Source: Candidatus Omnitrophota bacterium (GTDB taxonomy: Bacteria > Omnitrophota > Gorgyraeia > Velamenicoccales > Velamenicoccaceae). Taken from it: a stretch of 46,694 nucleotides of DNA. The stretch is from contig JACRLT010000040.1 in assembly GCA_016235185.1 (NCBI GenBank), positions 1 through 46,694 on the forward strand. Direction: 5' to 3'. The notes beneath the pieces are model-generated. The model was not told the DNA's origin. It searched no databases and worked only from the letters and a program-made list of their open reading frames with translations. Positions 24,001 to 36,000 of this stretch are shown piece by piece; position 1 is the first letter of the stretch, and each line of letters begins with the position of its first letter. The position numbers and the translations under genes are program-made.

Positions 24001-27000
24001 CCAATACTATATTGAGGCAGTGCGTCAAAACCTAATGAGCATAGAAACCCTGCAAAGCATTGCCCGCAATAACGGAGATAGCGATGTCCGCCTGGCAGCG
24101 GTCAATGCCTTGGCCGGCTTAGCCAAAGAACCAGAAGTTAAGCCTTACCTTAAATCCATCATTAATACCCTGCAAAGCATGGCCCGCAATGACGGAGATA
24201 GCGATGTCCGCCTGGCAGCGGGCAATGCCTTAAATGAAATATTTGGCTCTTTGTTAAGACAGCCTTTAGATAGTTCAATCCTGCAGGAGATTAAATACCT
24301 ACCGGAGATATTTATCTCAAAGGTAACAGCGCGTTTTGACAATGGCGGCGTTTCCGAAGTTTTGGTAAATTATAACCAAATTGCCAGGCAGATGCTTACC
24401 GCGCTTAAGGAGTGGATTGCCTTAAAACCAGGCCCGGAGATGCCCGAAATCAGAGAGCTTAAGACATTAGATGTTAGTTGGAGTGGATTTTTGGCAAGTA
24501 TCGGCATTAAAGAGTCAAGCCTTAAGATATTGCCCACAGACAGAAGGGATTATCCGGAGGTAGAGGTTAAAACTATAAGAGGCATTGGGGACAGAACACT
24601 AAGGTTTAAGGTAAAAGGAAGCAATAAGATCTTAGGGATTAAGTTTCTGCGCAAGGGCTCTGAAAGAGATAAGCAAGAATTAACCAGAGAAATAAACCTT
24701 CTTCGGAATAATAAGCTAAAAGGCATTAAGCTTGAAAACGCCTTTGCCAAACCAATAATTATTAGCGGCTGCTCAAGCTTCAATATTAAGGCAATACCCG
24801 AAAAATACCTAAAACAGATTACAATAGGAGAGCCTGACCTGACTTATTGCATTGCCTACAGCGCAGAGGAACAAAAGAAAAGCAGGTGCTATTTTACTTA
24901 TCTCTGGCAGGTAGAAGAAAAGGGTTTTCTGCCTGCTTTATTAAGTCATGTCAGGGATATTGCCAAGTTGGCAGGCAGGGGCCTGTATTATACGGATATC
25001 GTCACTCTCTTCCATAATTATGCCCAGCAGGATGCCCGAGACGATAAAAGCGCCTTCAGCTTTTTAAATTTTATTCCTTCGCCCCGCGGAATGAATGCTC
25101 CTGTCGGAATGGTAGACGAATGGCGTGATACAGTAAGATACTGCAACCCTAGATTGGGCTATCTTGCCGACATCGGCCATTTGGAATACAGCAAAAACTT
25201 AACCTTAGAAGTTGTTTTTGAGAATATGGCCAGGCAGTTATTCGGTTTCTGCCTTATTGCCGGCGCCCATTACCGCATTCGGGAAAAAGAGATAAAACCG
25301 GAGATGTTTGAACATATTCTAAGGAGTATTTTTAGAGAATACTTTAAGGCTTATACCGGCGCCCCCTCCGAAGATATACTTAGCCGCATAGACTACAAAA
25401 AGATAGCCGCGCGTTCTGCCGAGGAAATGAACCTGGATATGGAAAGGTATTCTTCTCTTGATCTGCCGGGTGTGTCTGATCTAGGCAACTCTAATGGGCC
25501 GTTCCCTATCCCCGAACTTATTGACGGAATGTATGCCGTTATTCTACTGGCCTTAATTTACGGATATTCGTCAGGGACTAAAAAGAAATTGTTTTCTTCG
25601 CGTATAGGGGAAAATAAGGGGGATTCAAGCTCGCCGGTGACCCAGTCTTTCAAAATCTTGGTAGCGGATGACAGCAATCTTGTGAGATTTTTGATGGAAG
25701 ATCTCCTACCAAAAAATATTCCAGGAGCTATGGTCATTTCAGCACAAGACGGGCGCCAGGCCTGGGAATTATTTATGAAAGACTCCTATGAGCTGGTCAT
25801 CGCTGATTTTAAGATGCCGTATATGGACGGCGAAGAGCTGGCTCGCGCTATAAAAGCCAAAAAACCATTACAAAAAATTATTTTGGCCACAACCCGCGCG
25901 GATATTTTTATGCCTGATCTCCCTTGGAGCAAAGGCGTATTGGAGAGATTAAAGAAAGTCGCTGACCATGTCATTTACAAAGACTTCAATAAGGTCGTTG
26001 CCTTGGCCAAAGAGATATTGAGTCAGTCATCGTCCTCACCGGTACGAAAATCCGGAGAGCTTTTCTATAAGTATTATCATAGCGATGACAAGGCCAGGTT
26101 GAGAGAAATACGCAAAATTACCTTAGAGAGTGAAAATCTGCTTGAGGAATTTAAGCCTTATAAGGATAGGCAGAACGCGACATTATTGCTTAAGCGCTAC
26201 ATTCTCATGGGAGATCAAAGCGGCAGTAAGCAGGCAATGGCCGCATTAAATTATCTTTTGGAGGAAGGATTGAGCGCGGAAGAAATCAGTATTGTATCAA
26301 GGTACAGTCCGTACCATTTCTACTCTGATATTAATTTCCTGGGTGAATTTGTGAATACAAATGAAGAGTTGATCACAAAACTATTTACAAGAAACCATCC
26401 CGGATTTTTTCTTAAAAAAGACGCCGGCATCAAGGAAGGGCTTAATGCAGAGAAGGATCGAGATAAAAGGGCTTATAGCGGCAAAATGACAGTCGATTTT
26501 AAGGATATCGTTGTTTGGGAACGGAAAGAAGTAATGGGTGAAGTATCCACGCCTAAGAACAAAGTTAAAGGTAGTAAGGGCGGAAGGAGGCCCGGTAGAT
26601 TTTTAGGAAATGTTCAAGAGCGTAGGCGAAAATTACTTGAAACAGTCAGGGAGAAAGGCCCTCTTACGACTCCAGAGGCGGTTAAGCAACACAATGCAAC
26701 AGTAAGCACTATCACAACAGATTTCAAATATTTAGAGGACAATAATCCGGATATAACATATGTGCGCGGGGAAGGAGGAAGAGGGAAGGTGGGATATATT
26801 ACCACCGGAGAACGCCTGGAGTCTCCAAAAACGCAGAGGGACAAAGCGAAACTGATCATTTTAGATGAACTTAAGGCAAGGTCATTAATGGCGGAAGCAG
26901 AGGCGCGGCCGTTGACGCTTGCCGCCGCAAGAACTCTTTTGGCAAAGAAGGGAATTAACTTTAGCGATACAACAGATGTGGCTGTCAGATTAATTTTCGC

Positions 27001-30000
27001 TTCTCTTTGCGCTGAACATGCAGAGGTCCAAAAAGAATACGTCGAAGCCGACCGTACTATCAAACTTGCGCTGGTGTATCGGCCTGGCGCAGGCAAGCAA
27101 AGATCAAAAGAAGAGGAGGGCGCGTCTTCACCGGTGGATGACACGTATAATATAACGGCGATAGAGGGAATATTAAAAACAGCGGCTTCAAAGAAGGACA
27201 TGGCGCTATTTATAGAAACATTGCAAGGTTTTACCAGCCGCCTAAGAGAACGTGGTTTCATTGAGGATGCTATTGATGCTATTGTTGAAGAAGATTTCCT
27301 TAAAAAATACCTAACGGATGATTATCTGGATGGCCTGGCAGCAGATGAGGCACAGTGGATCCGTATTTTCTTAGGCGATCATTTCTTGAAGCCGGGGCGC
27401 CCTGATCTATGGCCCGAGGCTTATAAGCACCTGACTTACGTCCTGCGCCACAATGCGCACCTGTCCGAGCCTTACTATTATTTAGGGCGTCTATGGCTTG
27501 ACATAGTCCGCATTGGCGATGATAAGGTCCGCAGAGCGATCTTTGATAAGTTAAGGGAGCTGGGCCTCGGACAGTTGGAGCAAGCAGATGCAGCAGGACA
27601 GGATACACATGTTACAGCAGATGCCGGTGATTACGAGGGCGCGGTGCTTTATGAACGTCAGGAACTATTGATGGGGGCAAAGGCATTTATTGAGATGGCT
27701 CTGGAGAAGCTGGAAGAAGAAGGCCCGCTTTATATGTTTAAAGACAAGGCGGACTACGTTGATAATCTCGATTCATTATCGGGTATGCTGACGTCCTTGA
27801 TGAGCGAGACATGTTTCTCGCCGGTTAAGCGACTGACACAAAACAGGACAGACCTGAAATGTGTCAGCACATCAAGTCCTGTTTTAGGCCGTGCGTTTGA
27901 TGCCAATCTCGATATTTTAAAGATGGCGCTTGATGAAGAGGCAGGCCCTAAGCTTACATATAGAGATTTAACTCTTTTCAAGAATGGCAAAGGCATTTTT
28001 ATGAGAGCGGATATTGATAGTATCGCAGCTATCTGCGAAGCCGTGGGCATCTCTAAAAAAACACGCATATTGGATTTAGGCGGCGGGGTGGGCCATGTTG
28101 TTTTTACTGCCGCACTATTCGGCGCTACGGCCGTGTCCATTGAATATAATGCGAAGCTTTTCTTGGCTAGTAACAGAGTTTTAAGGCGCCTTGAGGAAAA
28201 CGGCATAGACATAAGCCGGTTGGTTCTAAAGCGAGGGGATTTCTTAAAAGAAGATCTTTCAAAATATGATGTTGTTTTCTACCAGATGTACGGCGGCAGC
28301 TATAAGACTCAACAAACGCTAATGCGTAAAGCAGCGGAGGAATTAAAGAAAGATGCGCTTTTTATCGCCTTCGGAGGAATCCGTAATCTTTCAGATGATG
28401 CGTTAGGCCTTCGCTTTAAGATGTCTAAGATCCATGCCGGGTTGGAAAAAGCCGTTGTCTTCCGTGCTGTCAAGGGAAGTTCTTCACCGGTGGGCGCGCG
28501 TAGATTCCTGGTATCTTTATCGGGCATTAGCCGGCATGGGTCTTTTCTTTATTCCAGGCGGGCTGATGTCAATTTTGCCTTTGGCCATTATAAAAAAGCT
28601 ATTTTTTATTACAGATTAGCGATTTGGGCCAATCCAGGCATCTCCCGCGCCTATGGCGGCCTGGCCCAAACATATGAAGTACCCCATAAATTTAAGAAAG
28701 CGCGCCAAGCATATGAGGAATATGTTAGTTCTGTCCGGCCTAAGAGGGCCAGGGATTATTTTAATCTTGGCAACGCATACATGGAATTGGGCAGGGATAA
28801 GGAAGCGCTGCAAAATTTGTTGAAAGCACGCCAGCTCGGATATAAAGACGAAGCCCGGCTGTCCGGAAATATGGGCAGGGCCTATTGCCGCATGGATGCC
28901 TGTGACATTGCCGTTAAAGAATTCAGAACGGCTGTCCGGTTGACACGGGGTACGGCGATCTCTCACTTTTATCTTGGCCGCGCCTTATTTACGGAAGGCA
29001 AATATGAGCAAGCCGCTCCGGAGTTCCGCGCCGCCCTTGAAAAATTCAAAGTAGAAGGGGGTAACGCCGGGAACTCGGCCCAAGCCCACTATTATTTAGC
29101 GGTTAGCCTCTATTATTATTCCCGCTCTACCGCGAGTTTCGTTCGTTATCTGCCTAAGATCGTGGGATCTTTTGTTGAGGCTGTCAAGGAAAGGCCAAGC
29201 TTCGTGGATAAGATCCCGAAGGAGATAAAACAATACGTAATCCTGGCTGTAAAAAATAAGAGATTTTTACAGGATTTTCTTGTTTCAGGCGGCAGGCAGG
29301 AAGAAAAACAAGGCAAAGACAATGCCTCCTCTCCGATAATTGGAAAGAAAGCGAAAAATGAAGAAGATGTAATATTGCGCGCGAACAAATTAGTTATGCC
29401 GCGCAGCTTATTGAGCAAAATATCTCCTACCACGATCCGTATCGAGCGGTATGGGCAAACTATCAAGACGGTTTTACCCGTTGAAATTTTTAGTTACGGG
29501 CTTACGTTCTTTTTGATCTCGCCTATTGTCCTGACAGCTCTGGCGCTTGCTTATATGCAAGGCCATACTTTAGTATTGCAATTATTCATTAATATGCTGG
29601 CATACCTTTACATTAAAGCGGCGTTAGGAAGGCGCATAAAGGATGAGATCCGTAAAATAGTGGATAAATTAAGCATCGAATATGATGGCGGAGCGTGGAT
29701 AATCAAGAATTTAATAGTAACAAAAAGATTTCATACTGATGAGCTCGAACGAGTGGGCATCATAAAAGATGGAAGAATTCTACGCGCTGTTTTTATTCAG
29801 TTACATTTAGGCCTGGACTGGCGCATAAAATCAGCCCTTTTATTTAAAGAGCCGAGATATTTCAGGTGGCTGGTTGTATTATCCGCTGTGGCTCCCTGGC
29901 CTGTGTTTATTATGAAACGGCGGGATGCCGGAAGAAATGATTCTTCGAATAAGGACAACTCGAAAAATGAGAAAAACCGCGGCAGCGGCCGATCAAACAA

Positions 30001-33000
30001 TAAATCGTCTTCGCCGGTGTTGGCCTTCGGCACTAAAGAGGAAACTGTTTCCATCCCAATCGGGAAACTGTTTCCATGCCAATCGGGAAATAGGGTTAGC
30101 AATCAGCGGCTACAATCCGCCTCCTCGCCGGTGGATTTAGCTCGTACCTCAAAGCTCATAGCTCATGGTAAGGAACTTAAAACTATGAGCCAAGAGCCAA
30201 GAGCTAAGAGCTATATAGCTTCCTCGGAGGCGGGACGACAATCGGTTTATTATTTATTCAATATTCTTAAACATGCCCCAGCGGTAAGGATTTTAAACGG
30301 CAGGTTATCTGTTTTGGTCAAAAAATGGCGGTTTTCAGTGACGAGTATATCCGCATTTGTCCATTCGGTATATGAGGCGATAAAAGCATCCGCTGGTTTT
30401 AGGCGCATAAGTTCATATTTTAAGCCTATCTCAAAAGGGACAACGATATCCTCGTCTACGACAGTCAGCTTGCGGATAAACCGATTGAATTCTTGGAAAG
30501 ATTCTAATGATAAGTTGCGTTTTACTTCTTCAAAGATTGTCCGCGGTATGCGCAGATTATGGATATTTGATTTATTAAGCAGGCGGTCAAAGAGTGTTTT
30601 TGCGGACGAGTCGTTGGAAGGGCCAAAGGCAAAAATATATTCGTTTGAATCAATGACGAAGAGCAAATTTTTCCTCCCAGATAGCTTCTCTGGTTTTGCG
30701 CAGGGCTTTTATCGCTTCTTCCCTGGACATCTTAAAAATGGCCGGAGGATTCTTGGCAATAATTTCTCTAAGTCGTTTCAAACTCTTTTTAGCTTGGACG
30801 ATATTGTTTTTCATTATTTTTTTCCTCTCGATGCAACTATATCATCGTTAGATATGAATGTCAAGCCCGTCTCTTCGCCGGTGAGAAAAACAGATAATCC
30901 CTGCCTTGCCGGCAGGCAGGCATGGTCTATAGTCAATAGTCTAGACCATAAACCGGTTTTACCATCGACCATCGACCATCGACTATCGACTGGCGAAGCC
31001 ACTGCCTCTTCGCCGGTGTCTAAGGTGCGGTTTGATGAGGGAAAGAAAAAGTGGGTCGTTACTTGGGAGATGGGGGCAAAAGAATATTATTTTGACGCGC
31101 TCTGGATGGCAAGGCGGCAGGTTTTTGATGTAATTTACAGCTACATTGAAAAGATGCATCTTGCCGGCATCCAGGCAGAAAAAGAACGTATCGCAGGTTT
31201 TGCAAGGGGTATTGAAAATGTCTGGGGCGGCGCGGTAAAAAGAGAACAGGTTGCGAGGGATAAAATCGTAGAAAAATGGATAGGTTCTATTGTTAAAGAT
31301 TTTTATGAGGGCCGTTATGCGCAGGCGCGGGGCAAGATATTGGGCTGGCTGGGAAACAAAAAAATAGGCAAACAGGCGCATCCGTATTTGCGCGAGCCGG
31401 AATTCAGGGCTTTGCAGAAGCCGCTGGGTTATTTGAGCAAGCTTCTTGCAGTAGAAGAAACGGATGAACCTGGACAGAAAAAGGCCGAAGAGAAACTAAA
31501 CATTGTTTATCACGATATCAGCCGTAAGCTCAAAGAATCAAAGGCAATTTACAATTTCCTTGCGGGATTCATTAATTTGCATACTAACGATAATATGCAG
31601 GATCAGGCTTCGTTAGACGATACTTTCAAGAAATTATTCCAACAACGCTTGGAGAGCAAAAATCATACGCGCGGCTCGCCGCTTGATGCGCTGACAGTTC
31701 AGTATTGGCGGCTCAAATATTATCAGGCCGTTTTCATCTCACCCAAAAGACATAAACCTACGTTTGACGCAGTTGATTTTTACGCCTCTCTTATTTACGC
31801 CTCTGTAAACAAGAATGAGAATTTTAATTTAGAACAAGCCCTGGCTAAAACTTACGAAAGCAGAAAGGGTTTTGATAGGGATTTATTCACGAAAGCCGCT
31901 CTTGGGACTTCTTCCTCGCCGCTCAAGAATGCTTACGCTGTAGTTCTGCTTAATGCGCCGGCGAATAAGACTATGGTGCGGCTGCCGATCGTCAGGGCAG
32001 CATCTTTGTCTGAAGTAATGAAAATTAAAGCAGCAAAAAGTCTTGACGCGTGGTTCACTTGGTCAGGCCAATGGAAAGCTGTCCACCGCAATCTCATTAA
32101 GGAGCATCGCGCATTTTTAGAAGGATACGCCGCTGAGCCCGGCGAATTGTACCTTGTCTTTTCACAGTCAGGATTAATAGTGGAAGGCTGGATTGATTTG
32201 AATATTTCCATGCCCGGAGAAGATGATTTTGCATATGCAGTCCTGGAGGTAGCTCCGTGGAACAGGGTCGAGTCTTATCAAGGGGGCCGCTATTTGGGTC
32301 TCGGCCATGAGTTAAGGGCATTCGGTATCAAACAACTATTAGAAAGAGACTCTAAGGTACAAATGGTAGAAACGAAGGCTAGAATCAGGACATTGGGTCA
32401 CCGAGATAGAAAAGTGGATATCTTTGAAGATGGTGTGACACCGTGGGTTGTGCGTGAATACCTGCAAGAGCAGCTTAGCAAAAGAGAGTCATTGATTGCG
32501 CGCTACGGCCTGAAAACCTCCTCGCCGGTGCGCAGCAGCGATGAGATCGATAGCGATATCCTGATTATAGAAAACCTGGCGGAAGAGGGGAATCTTAACG
32601 CGGCTGATGAGGCCCTGCGACTGCTTTTATCTTCCGAAGAGGGGATGGAGTCGGATCTTCTGATGAGGATTTATAGATTACTCGGTTATGTCACCTGGGA
32701 GTTGTCGCAGAAGAGCCTATGGGAGTGTGATCGCCAAAACTATCGCAAGGCAGCAGAGCTGTATTATCTTAAGGCCGCGGCCTTAAAAGACGCGGTAGAT
32801 TTCTCCAGATTTACAATTATGTATCGGGATGTTTTGAAGGCTGTTTTGGTGGATACGCATGTATTCCTTGGGAATATTTATAATATTCTCGGCCGTTTCG
32901 ATGAGGCTTTAAAAATAGGCGAGGAATTGGTTGAATATGGTATGAAAAACAAATGGCAGGAACTTGCCAAACCGGGTTTCCTTATCCTTATACAGACAGC

Positions 33001-36000
33001 ATTTAATAAGCGTGATCTGAAAGTTCTCTTGGCATCCTCGCAGAGAATGATCTCCAGTGAACTTGACCCTATTGATAAAGTGTTAGAATTTGTAAAAGAA
33101 GTTATGTTTGAATATCATGGCATGTCATTATCCGATCAGTGGAAAGAAAAGCGACATAAAACAGCTATCTTTTTGGCTGATTTTTACATGGGGATGGCAG
33201 AGTGGCTGGGGAAAACCTATTTTCGCGAAAAAGGCGGGATGGACGCGTGGTCTAAAGAGGACAAGGATGATCTATTCTCTTTTGTGACTGATTTTGTGAT
33301 GTCTGCCTATAACTCTTTAAGAGATGCAAGGCGTGTTTTTAAGGAGGCAGCCGACACATCTTATTATTTTGGCAAGTGGAACTTAAGATTGTATGAGATC
33401 TATGTTTCTTATTGGGGCGAGGCTGCGGCAGCCAAAGAAGTCATTGGTTATGACGCCTTGCCAGGTGTCGCGATGATTGTTTCCGTAAACCAGATGCCTA
33501 AAATAGCCAGAGGTTATTTCCAGGCTAGCCTTGTGAGCCGTCAGTTGGGCTATCCGGTTGTTGGCAACTGGCATGACTGGGTAGAGGCTTTATGGCAGTT
33601 GATTCCAGATGAAGCCGTCCACTCTTCTTCGCCGATGCAGAATCTTGAAGAAGAGAATCGGGTATTGGTTATGTTGGCGAATGGCAAAACCGAAAAAGAG
33701 ATTCTTGAGGTGTTAAACATTCCAGGAATGAGATATCAGGCTTATCGGTTCCGCATAGGCCAGGCGGCCAGGGCGGGCAAGTATACGCATGCTGCAGAAA
33801 AACGAAAGAGATTCCGGGTCCTGGCTCTAAGGCGCGGTCTTACCGTAGGCGAGGTCCCGTATTTTACGAGCCTGGAAACGTATGTTATCCGATCCATTGT
33901 TTCGGCCATGAGCCTTAATGAAATGGCTATTAAGCGCAGGCTGCAGCCTAATGCTATCAATCGCGCGCTTTTCAGGCGGGCTATTCTGGCGATTGAGGAC
34001 AAACTTGAGAATTTTGACTCGGAGAAAATGGCGAATGACGGAACCAGCTCTGTCCCTTACTACATGCGGCTTGTGCGCATCGCGCGTATCCTTACGCAGA
34101 TAGGTTATTTTGCCATTCCGAAAGACGCGGCATCTTTAGAAAAGCAGTTAAAGCCGAAATATGCGCGGGCGATTCCTGGGCGAAGAATTTTTCCTTCCGG
34201 TATCCGCGTCCGGCCTGTGGTTAAAGCCCTGACCCGGGTTCAAAAGGCAGTGCATGATTGTATCCTGCAGGGATTGGATTTTTCAAAAACAGCCCGCGTT
34301 GTCTTCCGTAATGATGTTTTCGATAAACAGGGCAATATCGTCCCGGATATGTTACATAAAAAAAGCGAGACAGTTAAAAAGATATACGAAATACAGCTTG
34401 TTCCGAGATCAGGAATTTTTCTTAACGCCCGCAATCGGCGTTTCCCTAATACCAATACTTTAAGGTATGCCAAGGCCGCGTTAGTCGAAATCCCATCTGA
34501 TAAAAACAAGGCAGATTTAACCCGTCTTCAGGTGGCAGTTAACCAGAAATCTCTGGGGGACAGGCGTACGGCTGTTCTGATTTCTGTGGCACAGAAAAAA
34601 AATAAAACGGATATCGTGCGAGAATTAAAAATAACCGCCGGAGATGTCCGTAGCCACTTGTGGGCCATTAGAAGAATTCTTAACTTAAATAAAAGCTCGA
34701 TCGATGAATTGATTGCCGTGGCCAAGCGCAAAAAATACCTGGCGCCGGGCTGCTACAACATCGATGAAATCAACAGGCTGTTTGTCGGCTGGCATGTTTC
34801 GGTGGCAGACATGGCTATTGATAGAAAGAAGGTAGCTGTTTTAGCTGAGAAGGCTATGGCGCAAGGAGATGAAATTACTCTAAAGACAATCGAAGAGTGG
34901 AATGCGTGGGATGCGCTGCGTGAGAAAATTACAAGGGCTTACAGCGCCAATAATTTTTATAATCCTCAAGCTTTGATAGAGTACAGAAATCAACTTCAAA
35001 ATACCAAGAGGCAGATTCCGCCTCGTGAAAAAACAAGGAATATCAAATCATGGGCAGCTCTCCTTGAGTTCGTAGAACAAGAAGAGGCAAGGGTGGGCAG
35101 CCTGCCGCAGGCCGGCAGGAATATATCCGGTCGTTCTTCTTCTCCGATAAGCAATATCCCCAAAGTGCCGGTCAGTGGATCTTTATTTATTTCGCCGCAA
35201 GATTGTCTGGTCAGTTGGCACAAGATCCTTAAGACAGGGCAGGGGCTCTCGGATGAGCAGATGACGAAGATCTTAGAATACGGCCGAAAGATCATTAACG
35301 ACCCAAGGGCAGTTTTAAGCGTAGCAAATATTAAATCGAATTTAAAAAGTATGGCGGAGATCTATCAGGGATTTATCGAATCTTCATTTGAGACTTCTCG
35401 GGGGCTGTTAAAGCAGGCTAGTGAAGATGAGGCTAGTAACAAAGGCCAGTTGTCATATCTTTACGGAAGGGCCGCTGTTCTAACAGAGATGAGCGCCTAC
35501 GTTTTGGAATGTCTCGAGGTGTTGAATTTTGTAAATAATCTGGAGTTGTTGTCAGGATACGGGCTTCCGCATACCCATTGGGCCGAGCGTTGGCCATTGT
35601 TGCGCTTCTTGCGAAACATCTGGGGCATTGGCGTTGAATTGGCCAGGTCAGAAAGGAATATTTCTATACACCTTGACAGGGCGCTTGCTTTATCGCAGCG
35701 CGTGGAGCCGGATCTTTATGCCAAACCCCAGGAACTTCGCCAGGATTTTGACCGGTACGCCTTATCTTTAAAACAGGGCGAACGCGGCGTAGAGCTGGGT
35801 ATTGAGGGGTCATGGCGAATGCGTAAGATCTTAGCTCGCTTCCTGCCTCTTGTCATAGCCGTTTCTCCGTTCTTCTTCTTTTTTGTAGGGATTTCTTTGT
35901 CGCTTGACTTAAATACGATCCTGACAACCATAGCCACTGGCGTCGGGTTGGCAATAGCCCTTTCCTGGGGCTCTATTTTGCTTGGCCGGACTAACCGGTA

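Noticed and set aside
28493-28620. Plus-strand frame at 28434-28619 as a separate small gene
   Set aside because: Out-of-phase shadow across a methyltransferase/TPR seam with no ribosome site or homology pattern.
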